A model generated the notes under the pieces. That model ran no database searches. It worked only from the letters and a program-made list of their open reading frames with translations, and had not been told where the DNA came from. Source: Paraburkholderia franconis (lineage in GTDB: Bacteria > Pseudomonadota > Gammaproteobacteria > Burkholderiales > Burkholderiaceae). From it: DNA of 64,000 nucleotides. Within the stretch, counting starts at the first letter, position 1; every line of letters starts with the position of its first letter. Of the stretch, positions 36,865-45,167 are shown piece by piece. The position numbers and the translations under genes are program-made. The stretch spans positions 124,001 to 188,000 of the forward strand of contig NZ_WHNP01000003.1 in assembly GCF_009362735.1 (NCBI RefSeq), read 5' to 3'.

Positions 36865-37842
36865 TCGTCGCGTGATACGCAAGGGCCGCCCCGTTTCTTC
36901 GCGTCCTGCTTCCACCAGGGACGCAGGACACGATGCGGGCGGCCCGTGTGACGACGAGGCATTCGAATCGTCGCCACGCTCATCTTCAGTTTCATCTGCG
37001 CCTGTCGTGTCGTCGCGTACACACGACTCGTCATCGGACAATTTCGATCCGTTCGAATCGTTCGATGCCCACGATCGTGCCTCGGGGCACGGTCCGGCTT
37101 CCCGTCCGTCTCCTCCCAACCGTTCGGGCGATGGCAGCGGCGAGACCACTTACACCCGATCACGTCGCCAGCCTGGCGAGGCCAAATCCGCCGATACGGC
37201 AAGCCGCACATCACAACGCCCCGCGCGTTCGCTCAAAGGCCGCGCGCTCGGCTACCTTTCGCGCCGCGAATACAGTCGCGCCGAGTTGTCGCGCAAGCTC
37301 GCGCCGTACGCGGAGGAGGGCGAATCCATCGACGAACTGCTGGATTCGCTAGAAAGTGAAGGCTGGCTATCCGATTCGCGTTTCGCGGAAAGCCTGATCA
37401 ACCGACGCGCGTCGCGCATGGGCGCGGGCCGCATTGTCGGCGAACTCAAGCGCCATTCGGTCGGGCAGGGGCTAGTCGAAGAAGTCAGCGCGCAATTGCG
37501 CGAAACGGAACTGGCGCGCGCTGAAGCCGTGTGGCGCAAGAAGTTCGGCCAACTCCCCGAGACGCCCAACGAGCGAGCGAAGCAGGCGCGCTTCCTTGCC
37601 GCGCGTGGTTTTTCGCAGGCGATCATCGGGAAGATCCTCAAGGGTATCGACGAAGACTGTGCGTCGGAATAGGGCGAATAAATCGGGCGCCCCATGACAG
37701 CCGCGCCGGATGAAACGCACGTGATATCTGTGCCGCAACCCCGCGCAACTTCCAGCGGAACAAGCCCCTGCGGGCTTCGGCCAGTCTCAAATACCCAGTA
37801 TGCTAAAATTCAACGGTTCTTCAATCCGGCCTTTTTTCTCGC

Positions 37843-38592
37843 ATGCCGCTCTCCCCGCCAGTGTCCCGACAATTGCGCCATCGCCGCGCAATCCGAGTGG
37901 ACGCATACGAGCGTGAAGATGACTTGTGGGATATCGAGGCGTGCCTCACCGACGAAAAGCCACGTGATGTGGCGCTTGCGTCGGGTGTCCGGCCGAACGG
38001 CCTGCCGATCCATGAACTCTGGCTCCGCATCACGATCGATCGCAAGCTCAATGTCGTCGACGCTGAAGCGTCGTCCGACTGGGTGCCGTATCCCGGTCTG
38101 TGTGAAGCCTCCAATCCCGCCTATCGGGCCCTCATCGGGCTCAATCTGTTCCGCAACTTTCGCCGTGATGCCGCCCGCTTGCTGGCGGGCACGGCTGGCT
38201 GCACGCATCTCACCGAGTTGTGCGCAGTCCTGCCGACTGCGGCCATCCAGGCGTTCGCCGGCGACGTGTGGAACACCGCGAGGGGAAAGCCGGGGGACGG
38301 GCAGCACGCAGGTTCGCAAAACGGATCGGGAGACGGTTCGAGCCAGCACGCACAGGGCAGCAACGGACAGGACGCGCAAAACAACGCTTCGAACGAGCAC
38401 GCGAGCGGTCAAGCAAGCGAGCAATCAAACGACAAACCGCCATTCCAGTTGGGCCGCTGCCATGCGCTGCGATTCGACGGCGAGGCGGTGCGCCAGTTTT
38501 ATCCGCGCTGGTATGGCCACGCGCCGCGTTCAGCGGATCGCGCGGACGCCGCGCCCGACGGACAGACCGTGAAGACGGCCCGTCCCGAGTAA
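37843..38592 (+). CDS. DUF2889-family protein with Gly/Ser/Gln-rich insert
   Basis: This 249-residue cytosolic protein has the DUF2889 pattern: a strand-rich start (RRAIRVDAYEREDDLWDIEACL), LPIHELWLRITID, and GCTHLTELCAVLPTAAIQAF near 119-138. Between about 147 and 199 it carries a Gly/Ser/Gln/Asn-rich stretch of about 50 residues that looks disordered, followed by a short C-terminal part (CHALRFDGEAVRQFYPRWY). Function is unknown. It lies between recX and sucC, a common position in Burkholderia. A -10-like TAAAAT is present at 37804-37809, just upstream of the start codon. Confidence 0.8.
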   Translation: MPLSPPVSRQLRHRRAIRVDAYEREDDLWDIEACLTDEKPRDVALASGVRPNGLPIHELWLRITIDRKLNVVDAEASSDWVPYPGLCEASNPAYRALIGLNLFRNFRRDAARLLAGTAGCTHLTELCAVLPTAAIQAFAGDVWNTARGKPGDGQHAGSQNGSGDGSSQHAQGSNGQDAQNNASNEHASGQASEQSNDKPPFQLGRCHALRFDGEAVRQFYPRWYGHAPRSADRADAAPDGQTVKTARPE

Positions 38593-38647
38593 GCGGTCCA
38601 GGCGGAAGCGAAGTTCAATCCAACTCTCAGACTGAAGGGAATCACGC

Positions 38648-39817
38648 ATGAAGATTCACGAGTACCAGGGTAAGGAAATCCTGCGGAAATTCGGAGTCGC
38701 GGTACCGCGCGGCAAGCCGGTCTTCTCGGTGGACGATGCGGTCAAGGCCGCTGAAGAGCTGGGCGGCCCGGTGTGGGTCGTGAAGGCTCAGATCCACGCG
38801 GGTGGCCGTGGCAAAGGCGGCGGCGTGAAGGTCGCGAAGTCGCTCGACCAGGTCCGCGAATACGCGAACCAGATTCTCGGCATGCAGCTGATCACGCACC
38901 AGACGGGCCCGGAAGGCCAGAAGGTGAATCGTCTGCTGATCGAAGAAGGCGCTGACATCAAGAAGGAACTGTATGTCGGTCTCGTGATCGATCGCGTGTC
39001 GCAGAAGGTCGTCGTGATGGCCTCGAGCGAAGGCGGCATGGACATCGAAGAAGTCGCTGAGAAGACTCCGGACGCAATTCACAAGGTCGCAGTCGATCCG
39101 TCGAAGGGTCTGCAGGATTCCGAGGCCGACGATCTCGCGAAGAAGATCGGCGTGCCCGACGCATCGATTCCGCAAGCGCGCGCGATCCTGCAAGGTCTGT
39201 ACAAGGCATTCTGGGAAACGGACGCATCGCTGGCCGAAATCAACCCGCTGATCCTGACGGGCGAAGGCAAGGTGATCGCGCTGGACGCCAAGTTCAACTT
39301 CGACTCGAACGCACTGTTCCGTCATCCGGAAATCGTCGCTTACCGCGATCTGGACGAAGAAGATCCCGCTGAAGTCGAAGCATCGAAGTTCGACCTCGCG
39401 TACATCTCGCTCGACGGCAACATCGGCTGTCTCGTGAACGGCGCGGGCCTCGCAATGGCGACGATGGACACGATCAAGCTGTTCGGCGGCGAGCCGGCGA
39501 ACTTCCTCGACGTCGGCGGCGGCGCGACGACGGAGAAGGTCACGGAAGCCTTCAAGCTGATGCTGAAGAACCCGAACCTGACGGCGATTCTCGTCAACAT
39601 CTTCGGCGGCATCATGCGTTGCGACGTGATCGCGGAAGGCGTGATCGCGGCATCGAAGGCGGTCGATCTGCAAGTGCCGCTCGTCGTGCGCATGAAGGGC
39701 ACAAACGAAGACCTCGGCAAGAAGATGCTGGCTGACTCCGGCCTGCCGATCATCTCGGCGGACAGCATGGAAGAAGCTGCGCAGAAGGTCGTCGCGGCTG
39801 CTGCAGGCAAGGCCTGA
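38648..39817 (+). CDS. sucC: Succinate-CoA ligase (ADP-forming), beta subunit
   Basis: SucC and SucD interconvert succinyl-CoA and succinate with ATP formation in the TCA cycle. The 389-residue beta subunit starts [16 protein letters not shown], has an ATP-grasp domain ([18 protein letters not shown]), the [13 protein letters not shown] segment, and the C-terminal [16 protein letters not shown] and [13 protein letters not shown] motifs. AAGGGAA lies 7-13 nt before the ATG. The sucD gene follows after 112 bp. Confidence 0.98.
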   Translation: MKIHEYQGKEILRKFGVAVPRGKPVFSVDDAVKAAEELGGPVWVVKAQIHAGGRGKGGGVKVAKSLDQVREYANQILGMQLITHQTGPEGQKVNRLLIEEGADIKKELYVGLVIDRVSQKVVVMASSEGGMDIEEVAEKTPDAIHKVAVDPSKGLQDSEADDLAKKIGVPDASIPQARAILQGLYKAFWETDASLAEINPLILTGEGKVIALDAKFNFDSNALFRHPEIVAYRDLDEEDPAEVEASKFDLAYISLDGNIGCLVNGAGLAMATMDTIKLFGGEPANFLDVGGGATTEKVTEAFKLMLKNPNLTAILVNIFGGIMRCDVIAEGVIAASKAVDLQVPLVVRMKGTNEDLGKKMLADSGLPIISADSMEEAAQKVVAAAAGKA

Positions 39818-39929
39818 TCGCCCCGGCGCTTATCACGGGATTACGAATGGCGGCGTGCGAGCGGCGCGGCAGAGAGTTTTTGCCGCAAGACGCTAAAGCG
39901 CATGTCGCCAAACGAACAGAGGTCAATAC

Positions 39930-40811
39930 ATGTCGATTCTGATCAACAAAGACACCAAGGTCATCACGCAGGGCATCACCGGCAAGACCGGTCAGTTCCA
40001 CACGCGCGCATGCCGTGAATACGCAAACGGCCGCGAAGCGTTCGTCGCGGGCGTGAACCCGAAGAAAGCTGGCGAAGACTTCGAAGGCATTCCGATCTAC
40101 GCGAGCGTCAAGGAAGCGAAGGCAGAAACGGGCGCGACCGTCTCGGTCATCTACGTGCCGCCCGCGGGCGCTGCTGCAGCAATCTGGGAAGCCGTCGAAG
40201 CCGATCTCGATCTCGCGATCTGCATCACGGAAGGCATCCCCGTTCGCGACATGATCGAAGTGAAGGACCGTATGCGCCGCGAAGGCCGCAAGACGCTGCT
40301 GCTCGGACCGAACTGCCCGGGCACGATCACGCCGGACGAACTGAAAATCGGCATCATGCCGGGCCACATCCACAAGAAAGGCCGCATCGGCGTCGTGTCG
40401 CGTTCGGGCACGCTGACGTACGAAGCAGTCGGCCAGCTGACGGCGCTGGGCCTCGGCCAGTCGTCGGCAGTCGGTATTGGCGGCGACCCGATTAACGGTC
40501 TGAAGCACATCGACGTGATGAAGATGTTCAACGACGATCCCGATACGGACGCCGTGATCATGATCGGTGAAATCGGCGGCCCGGACGAAGCGAATGCGGC
40601 GTACTGGATCAAGGACAACATGAAGAAGCCGGTGGTCGGCTTTATCGCCGGCGTCACGGCGCCTCCGGGCAAGCGCATGGGCCACGCCGGCGCGCTGATC
40701 TCGGGCGGTGCGGATACGGCCGACGCGAAGCTGGAAATCATGGACGCCTGCGGTATCAAGGTCACGAAGAACCCGTCGGAAATGGCCCGCCTTCTGAAGT
40801 CGATCCTGTAA
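39930..40811 (+). CDS. sucD: Succinate-CoA ligase, alpha subunit
   Basis: This 293-residue alpha subunit binds CoA and carries the phosphohistidine. It has the CoA-binding N-terminus (QGITGKTGQFHTRACREYANG), PPAGAAAAIWEA, and the GVTAPPGKRMGHAGALI motif holding the active histidine (GHAGA). Length is normal. AGAGGT precedes the ATG. The gene is followed by an unusual series of three hairpins that likely ends the sucCD transcript. Confidence 0.98.
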   Translation: MSILINKDTKVITQGITGKTGQFHTRACREYANGREAFVAGVNPKKAGEDFEGIPIYASVKEAKAETGATVSVIYVPPAGAAAAIWEAVEADLDLAICITEGIPVRDMIEVKDRMRREGRKTLLLGPNCPGTITPDELKIGIMPGHIHKKGRIGVVSRSGTLTYEAVGQLTALGLGQSSAVGIGGDPINGLKHIDVMKMFNDDPDTDAVIMIGEIGGPDEANAAYWIKDNMKKPVVGFIAGVTAPPGKRMGHAGALISGGADTADAKLEIMDACGIKVTKNPSEMARLLKSIL

Positions 40812-40832
40812 GACGTGTGGCGATAGCGCCGG

Positions 40833-40859
40833 AAACGCCGGCTGGTTGCGGCGTTTTTT
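40833..40859 (+). terminator. First hairpin after sucD: terminator
   Basis: Stem AAACGCCG/CGGCGTTT with an 8-nt loop and a run of six T starts 21 bp after the sucD stop. Confidence 0.9.
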
Positions 40860-40865
40860 GGTACT

Positions 40866-40886
40866 CTTACGAAATTCTTTCGTAAG
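40866..40886. repeat. Second hairpin: perfect inverted repeat
   Basis: CTTACGAAA-TTC-TTTCGTAAG is a perfect 9-bp inverted repeat with a 3-nt spacer between two terminators. It has no T run and may be an operator. Confidence 0.8.
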
Positions 40887-40895
40887 GCGCAGTTC

Positions 40896-40932
40896 AAAGC
40901 GAGGGAGCGAGCGATTGCTCCCTCGCTTTTTT
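40896..40932 (+). terminator. Third hairpin: strong terminator
   Basis: A perfect 13-bp stem AAAGCGAGGGAGC/GCTCCCTCGCTTT with an 8-nt loop is followed by TTT. It ends 38 bp before the terC-like start. Confidence 0.92.
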
Positions 40933-40970
40933 GTTGCCTGCAGCTTTCGCCACCTTTTATTCTGCTTTCC

Positions 40971-41693
40971 ATGCTCGAGTTCCTCACCACGCTCCATTGG
41001 GGCGCTGTTTTTCAGATCATCGTCATCGACATCCTTCTGGGTGGCGATAACGCAGTTGTGATCGCGCTCGCCTGCCGCAATCTGCCGGCTGCGCAGCGCA
41101 CGAAGGGCGTGCTGTGGGGCACGCTGGGCGCGATCCTGCTGCGCGTGGTGCTGATCGCGTTCGCCGTCGCGCTGCTCGACGTGCCGCTGCTCAAGTTCGC
41201 GGGCGGCCTGTTGCTGCTGTGGATCGGCGTGCGTCTGCTCGCGCCCGCACCCGACGCGCACGCGAACGTCAAACCCGCCGACAAGCTGATTACGGCGATC
41301 AAGACGATCATCATCGCCGATGCCGTGATGAGCCTCGACAACGTGATCGCGATTGCAGGTGCGGCCGAAGCCGCCGAGCCGCATCACCGCATTGCCCTCG
41401 TCGTGTTCGGGCTGTTCGTCAGCATTCCGCTGATCGTGTGGGGCAGCCAGCTCGTTCTGAAGCTGCTGGACCGCTACCCGGTCGTCATCACGATCGGCGG
41501 CGCGCTGCTCGGCTGGATCGCGGGCGGCCTCATCGTCAACGACCCGGCCGGCGACCGCTGGCCGATCCTCGACACACCCATTGCCGAGTACGGCATGCGC
41601 ATCGCCTTCGCGCTGTTCGTCGTGATAGCCGGCTACGCGCTGAAGCGGCGAAACGCGGCGCGCATCACGGGCACGCCGCCCGGCATGCATTGA
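40971..41693 (+). CDS. TerC-family membrane protein
   Basis: This 240-residue inner-membrane protein has seven predicted helices and the two TerC signatures with buried aspartates: DILLGGDNAVVIALA in helix 1 and IIIADAVMSLDNVIAIAGA in helix 4. Family members (YjbE, Alx, MeeF) export manganese or other divalent metals, often to supply exported enzymes. Here the metal is unknown. The start at 40971 (ATG) has no strong ribosome binding site and lies 38 bp after the last sucD hairpin, leaving little space for a promoter. No Mn riboswitch was recognised. Confidence 0.9.
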   Translation: MLEFLTTLHWGAVFQIIVIDILLGGDNAVVIALACRNLPAAQRTKGVLWGTLGAILLRVVLIAFAVALLDVPLLKFAGGLLLLWIGVRLLAPAPDAHANVKPADKLITAIKTIIIADAVMSLDNVIAIAGAAEAAEPHHRIALVVFGLFVSIPLIVWGSQLVLKLLDRYPVVITIGGALLGWIAGGLIVNDPAGDRWPILDTPIAEYGMRIAFALFVVIAGYALKRRNAARITGTPPGMH

Positions 41694-41776
41694 CGCCATT
41701 CACTCTACCGATGCATTCGCACGCGCACCATTAGCCATTCGGCTGACTGCCGGCGCCATTCGTGGCTCGCTACGAT

Positions 41777-41818
41777 CGAAGCGCCTGTCCTGATTCCCGG
41801 GGCAGGCGCCTTCGTTTT
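41777..41818 (+). terminator. Candidate terminator after terC-like gene
   Basis: CGAAG-CGCCTG pairs with CAGGCG-C-CTTCG with one bulged base, closed by a 15-nt loop and followed by TTTT, 84 bp after the stop. It ends one base before the ribosome binding site of the pilin gene. Confidence 0.6.
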
Positions 41819-41831
41819 GAGGAGTCTGCCG

Positions 41832-42449
41832 ATGATCGCTACTGTTGCCGTTGCTTCGTTGTCCACGCTTCATGCCCCCGGGCGGCGCGCCCGTTCGTTG
41901 CGTCCATGGTCCGCCGCGCTTGCGCGCATCGGCCGGTTCTGGGGTTTCACGCTGATCGAGCTGATGATCGTGCTGGCTATCGTCGGCGTGATCGCGGCGT
42001 ATGCCATTCCTGCCTATCAGGACTATCTCGCGCGCAGCCGCGTCGGCGAGGGACTGTCGCTGGCGGCGGCTGCCCAGCTGACCGTCGGCGAGAACGCCGG
42101 CAGCGGCAACGCGTTCGGCAGCGGTTATGCTTCGCCGCCCGCCACGCGCAATGTCCAGTCGATCCACATCGACGACGACACGGGCCAGATCACAGTCGCG
42201 TTCACCGCGCGCGTCGCCGAAGACGGCGCGAATACGATCGTGTTCGTGCCGTCCGCGCCCGATAACGCGGACACGCCGACTGCGCGCGTCGCGCTTGCGA
42301 AGGGCGCGGTGCAGAAGGGCACGATCACATGGGAATGCTTCGCACGCGGCAAGGCCGCATCGTCGCTCCCCGCGCCGGGCGCCGGACCCATGCCCGTGGA
42401 CGCTCCGACGCTGGCGTCGAACCTCGCGCCGCCGGAGTGCCGCGGCTGA
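41832..42449 (+). CDS. pilA: Type IV pilin-like protein with a long leader
   Basis: This 205-residue prepilin carries the processing site RFWG-FTLIELMIVLAIVGVI, cut after G38 with F39 and E43 (+5) as in type IVa pilins, followed by the hydrophobic N-helix and the YQDYLARSRVGEG segment. The leader of 38 residues is far longer than the usual 5-15. Two C-terminal cysteines (WECFARG and PPECRG) frame the disulfide loop. Inside that loop is a Pro/Ala/Ser-rich stretch of the kind that receives O-glycans. The ATG at 41832 has GAGGAG 7 nt upstream. The gene is next to pglL. It could be a major pilin or a minor pseudopilin. Confidence 0.87.
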   Translation: MIATVAVASLSTLHAPGRRARSLRPWSAALARIGRFWGFTLIELMIVLAIVGVIAAYAIPAYQDYLARSRVGEGLSLAAAAQLTVGENAGSGNAFGSGYASPPATRNVQSIHIDDDTGQITVAFTARVAEDGANTIVFVPSAPDNADTPTARVALAKGAVQKGTITWECFARGKAASSLPAPGAGPMPVDAPTLASNLAPPECRG

Positions 42450-42615
42450 TGGGAACTCGATGACGGGTCGCGCGTCGTGAATCTGTTGAACATCGTAAAG
42501 GGTCACGGCAAAAGCTTTCGCGCCGTGGCTCGATTCGAGGTTATTTCGGCCGGCCGGCGCACAGCGCAAGGATTTTTTTGTATAGTGCGCCGGTTGCTGA
42601 GATCCCCGGTTACTC

Positions 42616-44409
42616 ATGTCCAACCCCTTTGCGCGTTACCTGTCCTTATTCCTGTTGGCCTGTGCGTTGATCCTGCCGTATGCCGTGGTCAACCATACGT
42701 ACCCGATCCCGACGTTCTATGCCGAATTCACGGCGCTGTCGCTCTATCTGCTGCTGGGCGCGGGCGTCGCCTTTCTGGTGTCGACGGCGCGGCCGCGTGT
42801 GGCGTTCGCGTCTCCCGTGGTGGCGCTGGTGCCTCTGGCATTCGGGCTCGTGCTGATCGCGCAGTCGATCGTGCTGCCCGTCGCGCAGCCGTCGATGAAC
42901 TGGCTGGGCGCGGGCTTCCTGCTTGCTGCGTTCATGGCGGTGCACGCGGGCTATGGGTTCAGTCGGGCGAATCTGTCGGAAACCGTGGTGACGGTGGCTG
43001 CGTTCGCGCTGGTGGTCGGCGGGCTTTTTGCCGTTTTCTGCCAGGTGATCCAGCTGTTCCACCTCGAGGTGAAAGTGACGCCGCTCGTCGTCGCGTACAA
43101 CGTGACGTCGGACCGCCGGCCGTTCGGCAACATGGCGCAGGCCAATCACCTCGCAACCTACATCGCGTTCGCGACGGCGGGCGCGATGTACCTCGTACAG
43201 ACGCGGCGCATCAACGTCTTCATCTGGCTGCTGGTGTCCGCGATATACACGGGCGGGCTTGCATTGACCGTTTCACGCGGACCGTGGCTGCAGATGGGCG
43301 TGATTGTCGTCGCGGGCTTCTGGATGGCGTTCGCCGAGCAGCGCCGCAATGCGTCCCGGCGCCGCGGCAGTCGCGAGTGGCTGTTGCCCGTCGTGCTCGC
43401 CGTGTTGTTCGTTGCGGTGAATGCGGCGATTCGCTGGGCGAACCTGCATTACGATCTCGGTCTCGCACAGTCCGCGGCGGAGCGCATGAAGGACGCGAGC
43501 CAGATTGCACCGCGTATCGCGCTGTGGAAATACGGCTTGACGATGTTCCGCACGCATCCGTTGCTCGGCGTCGGCTGGGGCGAATTCCCTCGCTATCAGT
43601 TCGATCTGGCGAAGGCGTTAGGCGGCGTGGAGATCGCGAACAACGCGCATGACATTTTTATCGATCTGCTCGCAAAGACGGGGCTGATCGGTCTCGGCAT
43701 CGTGCTGCTCGGGCTGGGCGCATGGTTCGTGCGCGTCGTGCGCGTGCCGCACACGGCTGCGCGGGTGTTCGGTCTCGCAATGATCGGCGTGCTCATGATG
43801 CACGCGCTCGTCGAATATCCGCAGCAATACATGTTCTTCCTGTTGCCCGCGATGTTCGTGTTCGGCCTGCTCGATACGAAGCCGCTGCGTCTGATTCCGG
43901 GCGGCGTATCGTTCGGCGCCTTCGTCGTGATCGTATTCGGCGGGCTGGCTGCGTTGTATCCCGTCTATCGAGATTACGCGCGCTCGGAGGTGCTGTACTA
44001 CGGCTCGCGTCCGTTCGATCAGTATCGCGAGGACCCGTCGTTCCTGTTCGGCGCATGGGGCGAATACGGCATGGCGACGCTCCTGCCGATGAACGCGCAG
44101 GACCTGCCGCACAAGCTCGCAATGCATCGTCAGGCGATTGCATTGCTGCCGGGCGAAACGGTGCTGCGTCGCTATGCGGTGCTGCAGGCGCTCGCCGGAG
44201 ACACGAACGGCGCATTCGATACCGTCGACCGGCTCAAGATTTTTGCGGAAGAGCTGCACGACTGGCCTTCGCAGCTCGCGTATCTGTACGATCTGTGCGA
44301 TCAGCAGAAGACGCTGGCCGCGTTCAAGGCGGAACTGGTGAAGAAGTATGGAACGCCGCCGAAGGGCATCAACGAGAACGACGAAGAAGATGGCGACGAC
44401 GAAAGTTGA
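42616..44409 (+). CDS. pglL: PglL-family protein O-oligosaccharyltransferase
   Basis: This 597-residue membrane enzyme moves a lipid-linked oligosaccharide to Ser/Thr of exported proteins. It has about 12 hydrophobic helices, the Wzy_C region with RPFGNMAQANHLATY (PglL_A motif, about 170-184), LTVSRGPWLQ, and AHDIFIDLLAKTGLIGLG with the conserved histidine. A soluble C-terminal tail of about 120 residues ends in an acidic Asn/Asp/Glu stretch. A -10-like TATAGT lies at 42581. It follows the pilin gene by 166 bp, so it may glycosylate that pilin and other proteins. No dedicated glycan synthesis genes are nearby. Confidence 0.9.
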   Translation: MSNPFARYLSLFLLACALILPYAVVNHTYPIPTFYAEFTALSLYLLLGAGVAFLVSTARPRVAFASPVVALVPLAFGLVLIAQSIVLPVAQPSMNWLGAGFLLAAFMAVHAGYGFSRANLSETVVTVAAFALVVGGLFAVFCQVIQLFHLEVKVTPLVVAYNVTSDRRPFGNMAQANHLATYIAFATAGAMYLVQTRRINVFIWLLVSAIYTGGLALTVSRGPWLQMGVIVVAGFWMAFAEQRRNASRRRGSREWLLPVVLAVLFVAVNAAIRWANLHYDLGLAQSAAERMKDASQIAPRIALWKYGLTMFRTHPLLGVGWGEFPRYQFDLAKALGGVEIANNAHDIFIDLLAKTGLIGLGIVLLGLGAWFVRVVRVPHTAARVFGLAMIGVLMMHALVEYPQQYMFFLLPAMFVFGLLDTKPLRLIPGGVSFGAFVVIVFGGLAALYPVYRDYARSEVLYYGSRPFDQYREDPSFLFGAWGEYGMATLLPMNAQDLPHKLAMHRQAIALLPGETVLRRYAVLQALAGDTNGAFDTVDRLKIFAEELHDWPSQLAYLYDLCDQQKTLAAFKAELVKKYGTPPKGINENDEEDGDDES

Positions 44410-44459
44410 GTCGCCCGTTCCGATGTCGTAGAAACGCGAGCGGCGCGCTCAGTGCGCCG

Positions 44460-44936
44460 TCACTGCGCCACCCAATCCCCCGACTTCCCGCCGTGCTTTT
44501 CTAGCACCTTCACGTCGGTGATCGTCATCCCGCGATCCACCGCCTTGCACATGTCGTAGACGGTCAGAAGGCCGACCTGCACGGCCGTCAGTGCCTCCAT
44601 CTCGACACCCGTGCGCCCCAGCGTCTCGACCTGCACGCGGCAATGCACGGCGGGCACCGTCTCGTCGAGTTCGAAATCGACGGCCACGCGCGTGAGCGCG
44701 AGCGGATGGCAGAGCGGAATCAGATCGGAAGTGCGCTTGGCGCCCTGGATCGCGGCGATGCGCGCGATGCCGATCACATCGCCTTTCTTCGCTTCGCCTT
44801 TACGGATCAGCTCGAACGTCGCGGGCAGCATCCGGATCGATCCGCGCGCGACCGCGATGCGTTTCGTTTCCGTTTTGCCGCCGACGTCCACCATATGCGC
44901 CTGGCCGGCAGCGTCGAAATGAGTGAGTTCGGGCAT
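44460..44936 (-). CDS. moaC: Cyclic pyranopterin monophosphate synthase MoaC
   Basis: MoaC works with MoaA to turn GTP into cyclic pyranopterin monophosphate for molybdenum cofactor. The 158-residue product has the family pattern: [32 protein letters not shown], and the C-terminal [20 protein letters not shown]. Length is normal. AAGGAGCC lies 6 nt before the ATG at 44936. It is single, divergent from bepA and convergent with pglL. Confidence 0.97.
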   Translation of the reverse strand: MPELTHFDAAGQAHMVDVGGKTETKRIAVARGSIRMLPATFELIRKGEAKKGDVIGIARIAAIQGAKRTSDLIPLCHPLALTRVAVDFELDETVPAVHCRVQVETLGRTGVEMEALTAVQVGLLTVYDMCKAVDRGMTITDVKVLEKHGGKSGDWVAQ

Positions 44937-45167
44937 GGTTGGCTCCTTCAGAGGGCGCCTATCATAGCAGCGCAGGATGCCGCCGGGCTCTCGGGCGCGG
45001 ATTGCCGTCAGTTCACGATAACCCACATCGCGTGGCGGCGCTCGATCGCGCGTGAGCCGGCGCTCAGGCGTTTCAGGAAGCCTGCACATCCGTTGCCTCG
45101 GTACAATCGCAACAGGCCCGTTCCTTTCGGCTCCTTACGCCGCTTTCGATTTCGCCCATCGTCCGCA

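Noticed and set aside
40812..40970. Manganese (yybP-ykoY) riboswitch upstream of the TerC gene
   Set aside because: The conserved loop sequences of that riboswitch are not present; the structures are terminators and a simple inverted repeat.
39750..41699. A 649-codon minus-strand open frame across sucD and terC-like genes
   Set aside because: It is antisense to two well-identified genes and to terminators, with His/Arg-rich content and no motif.
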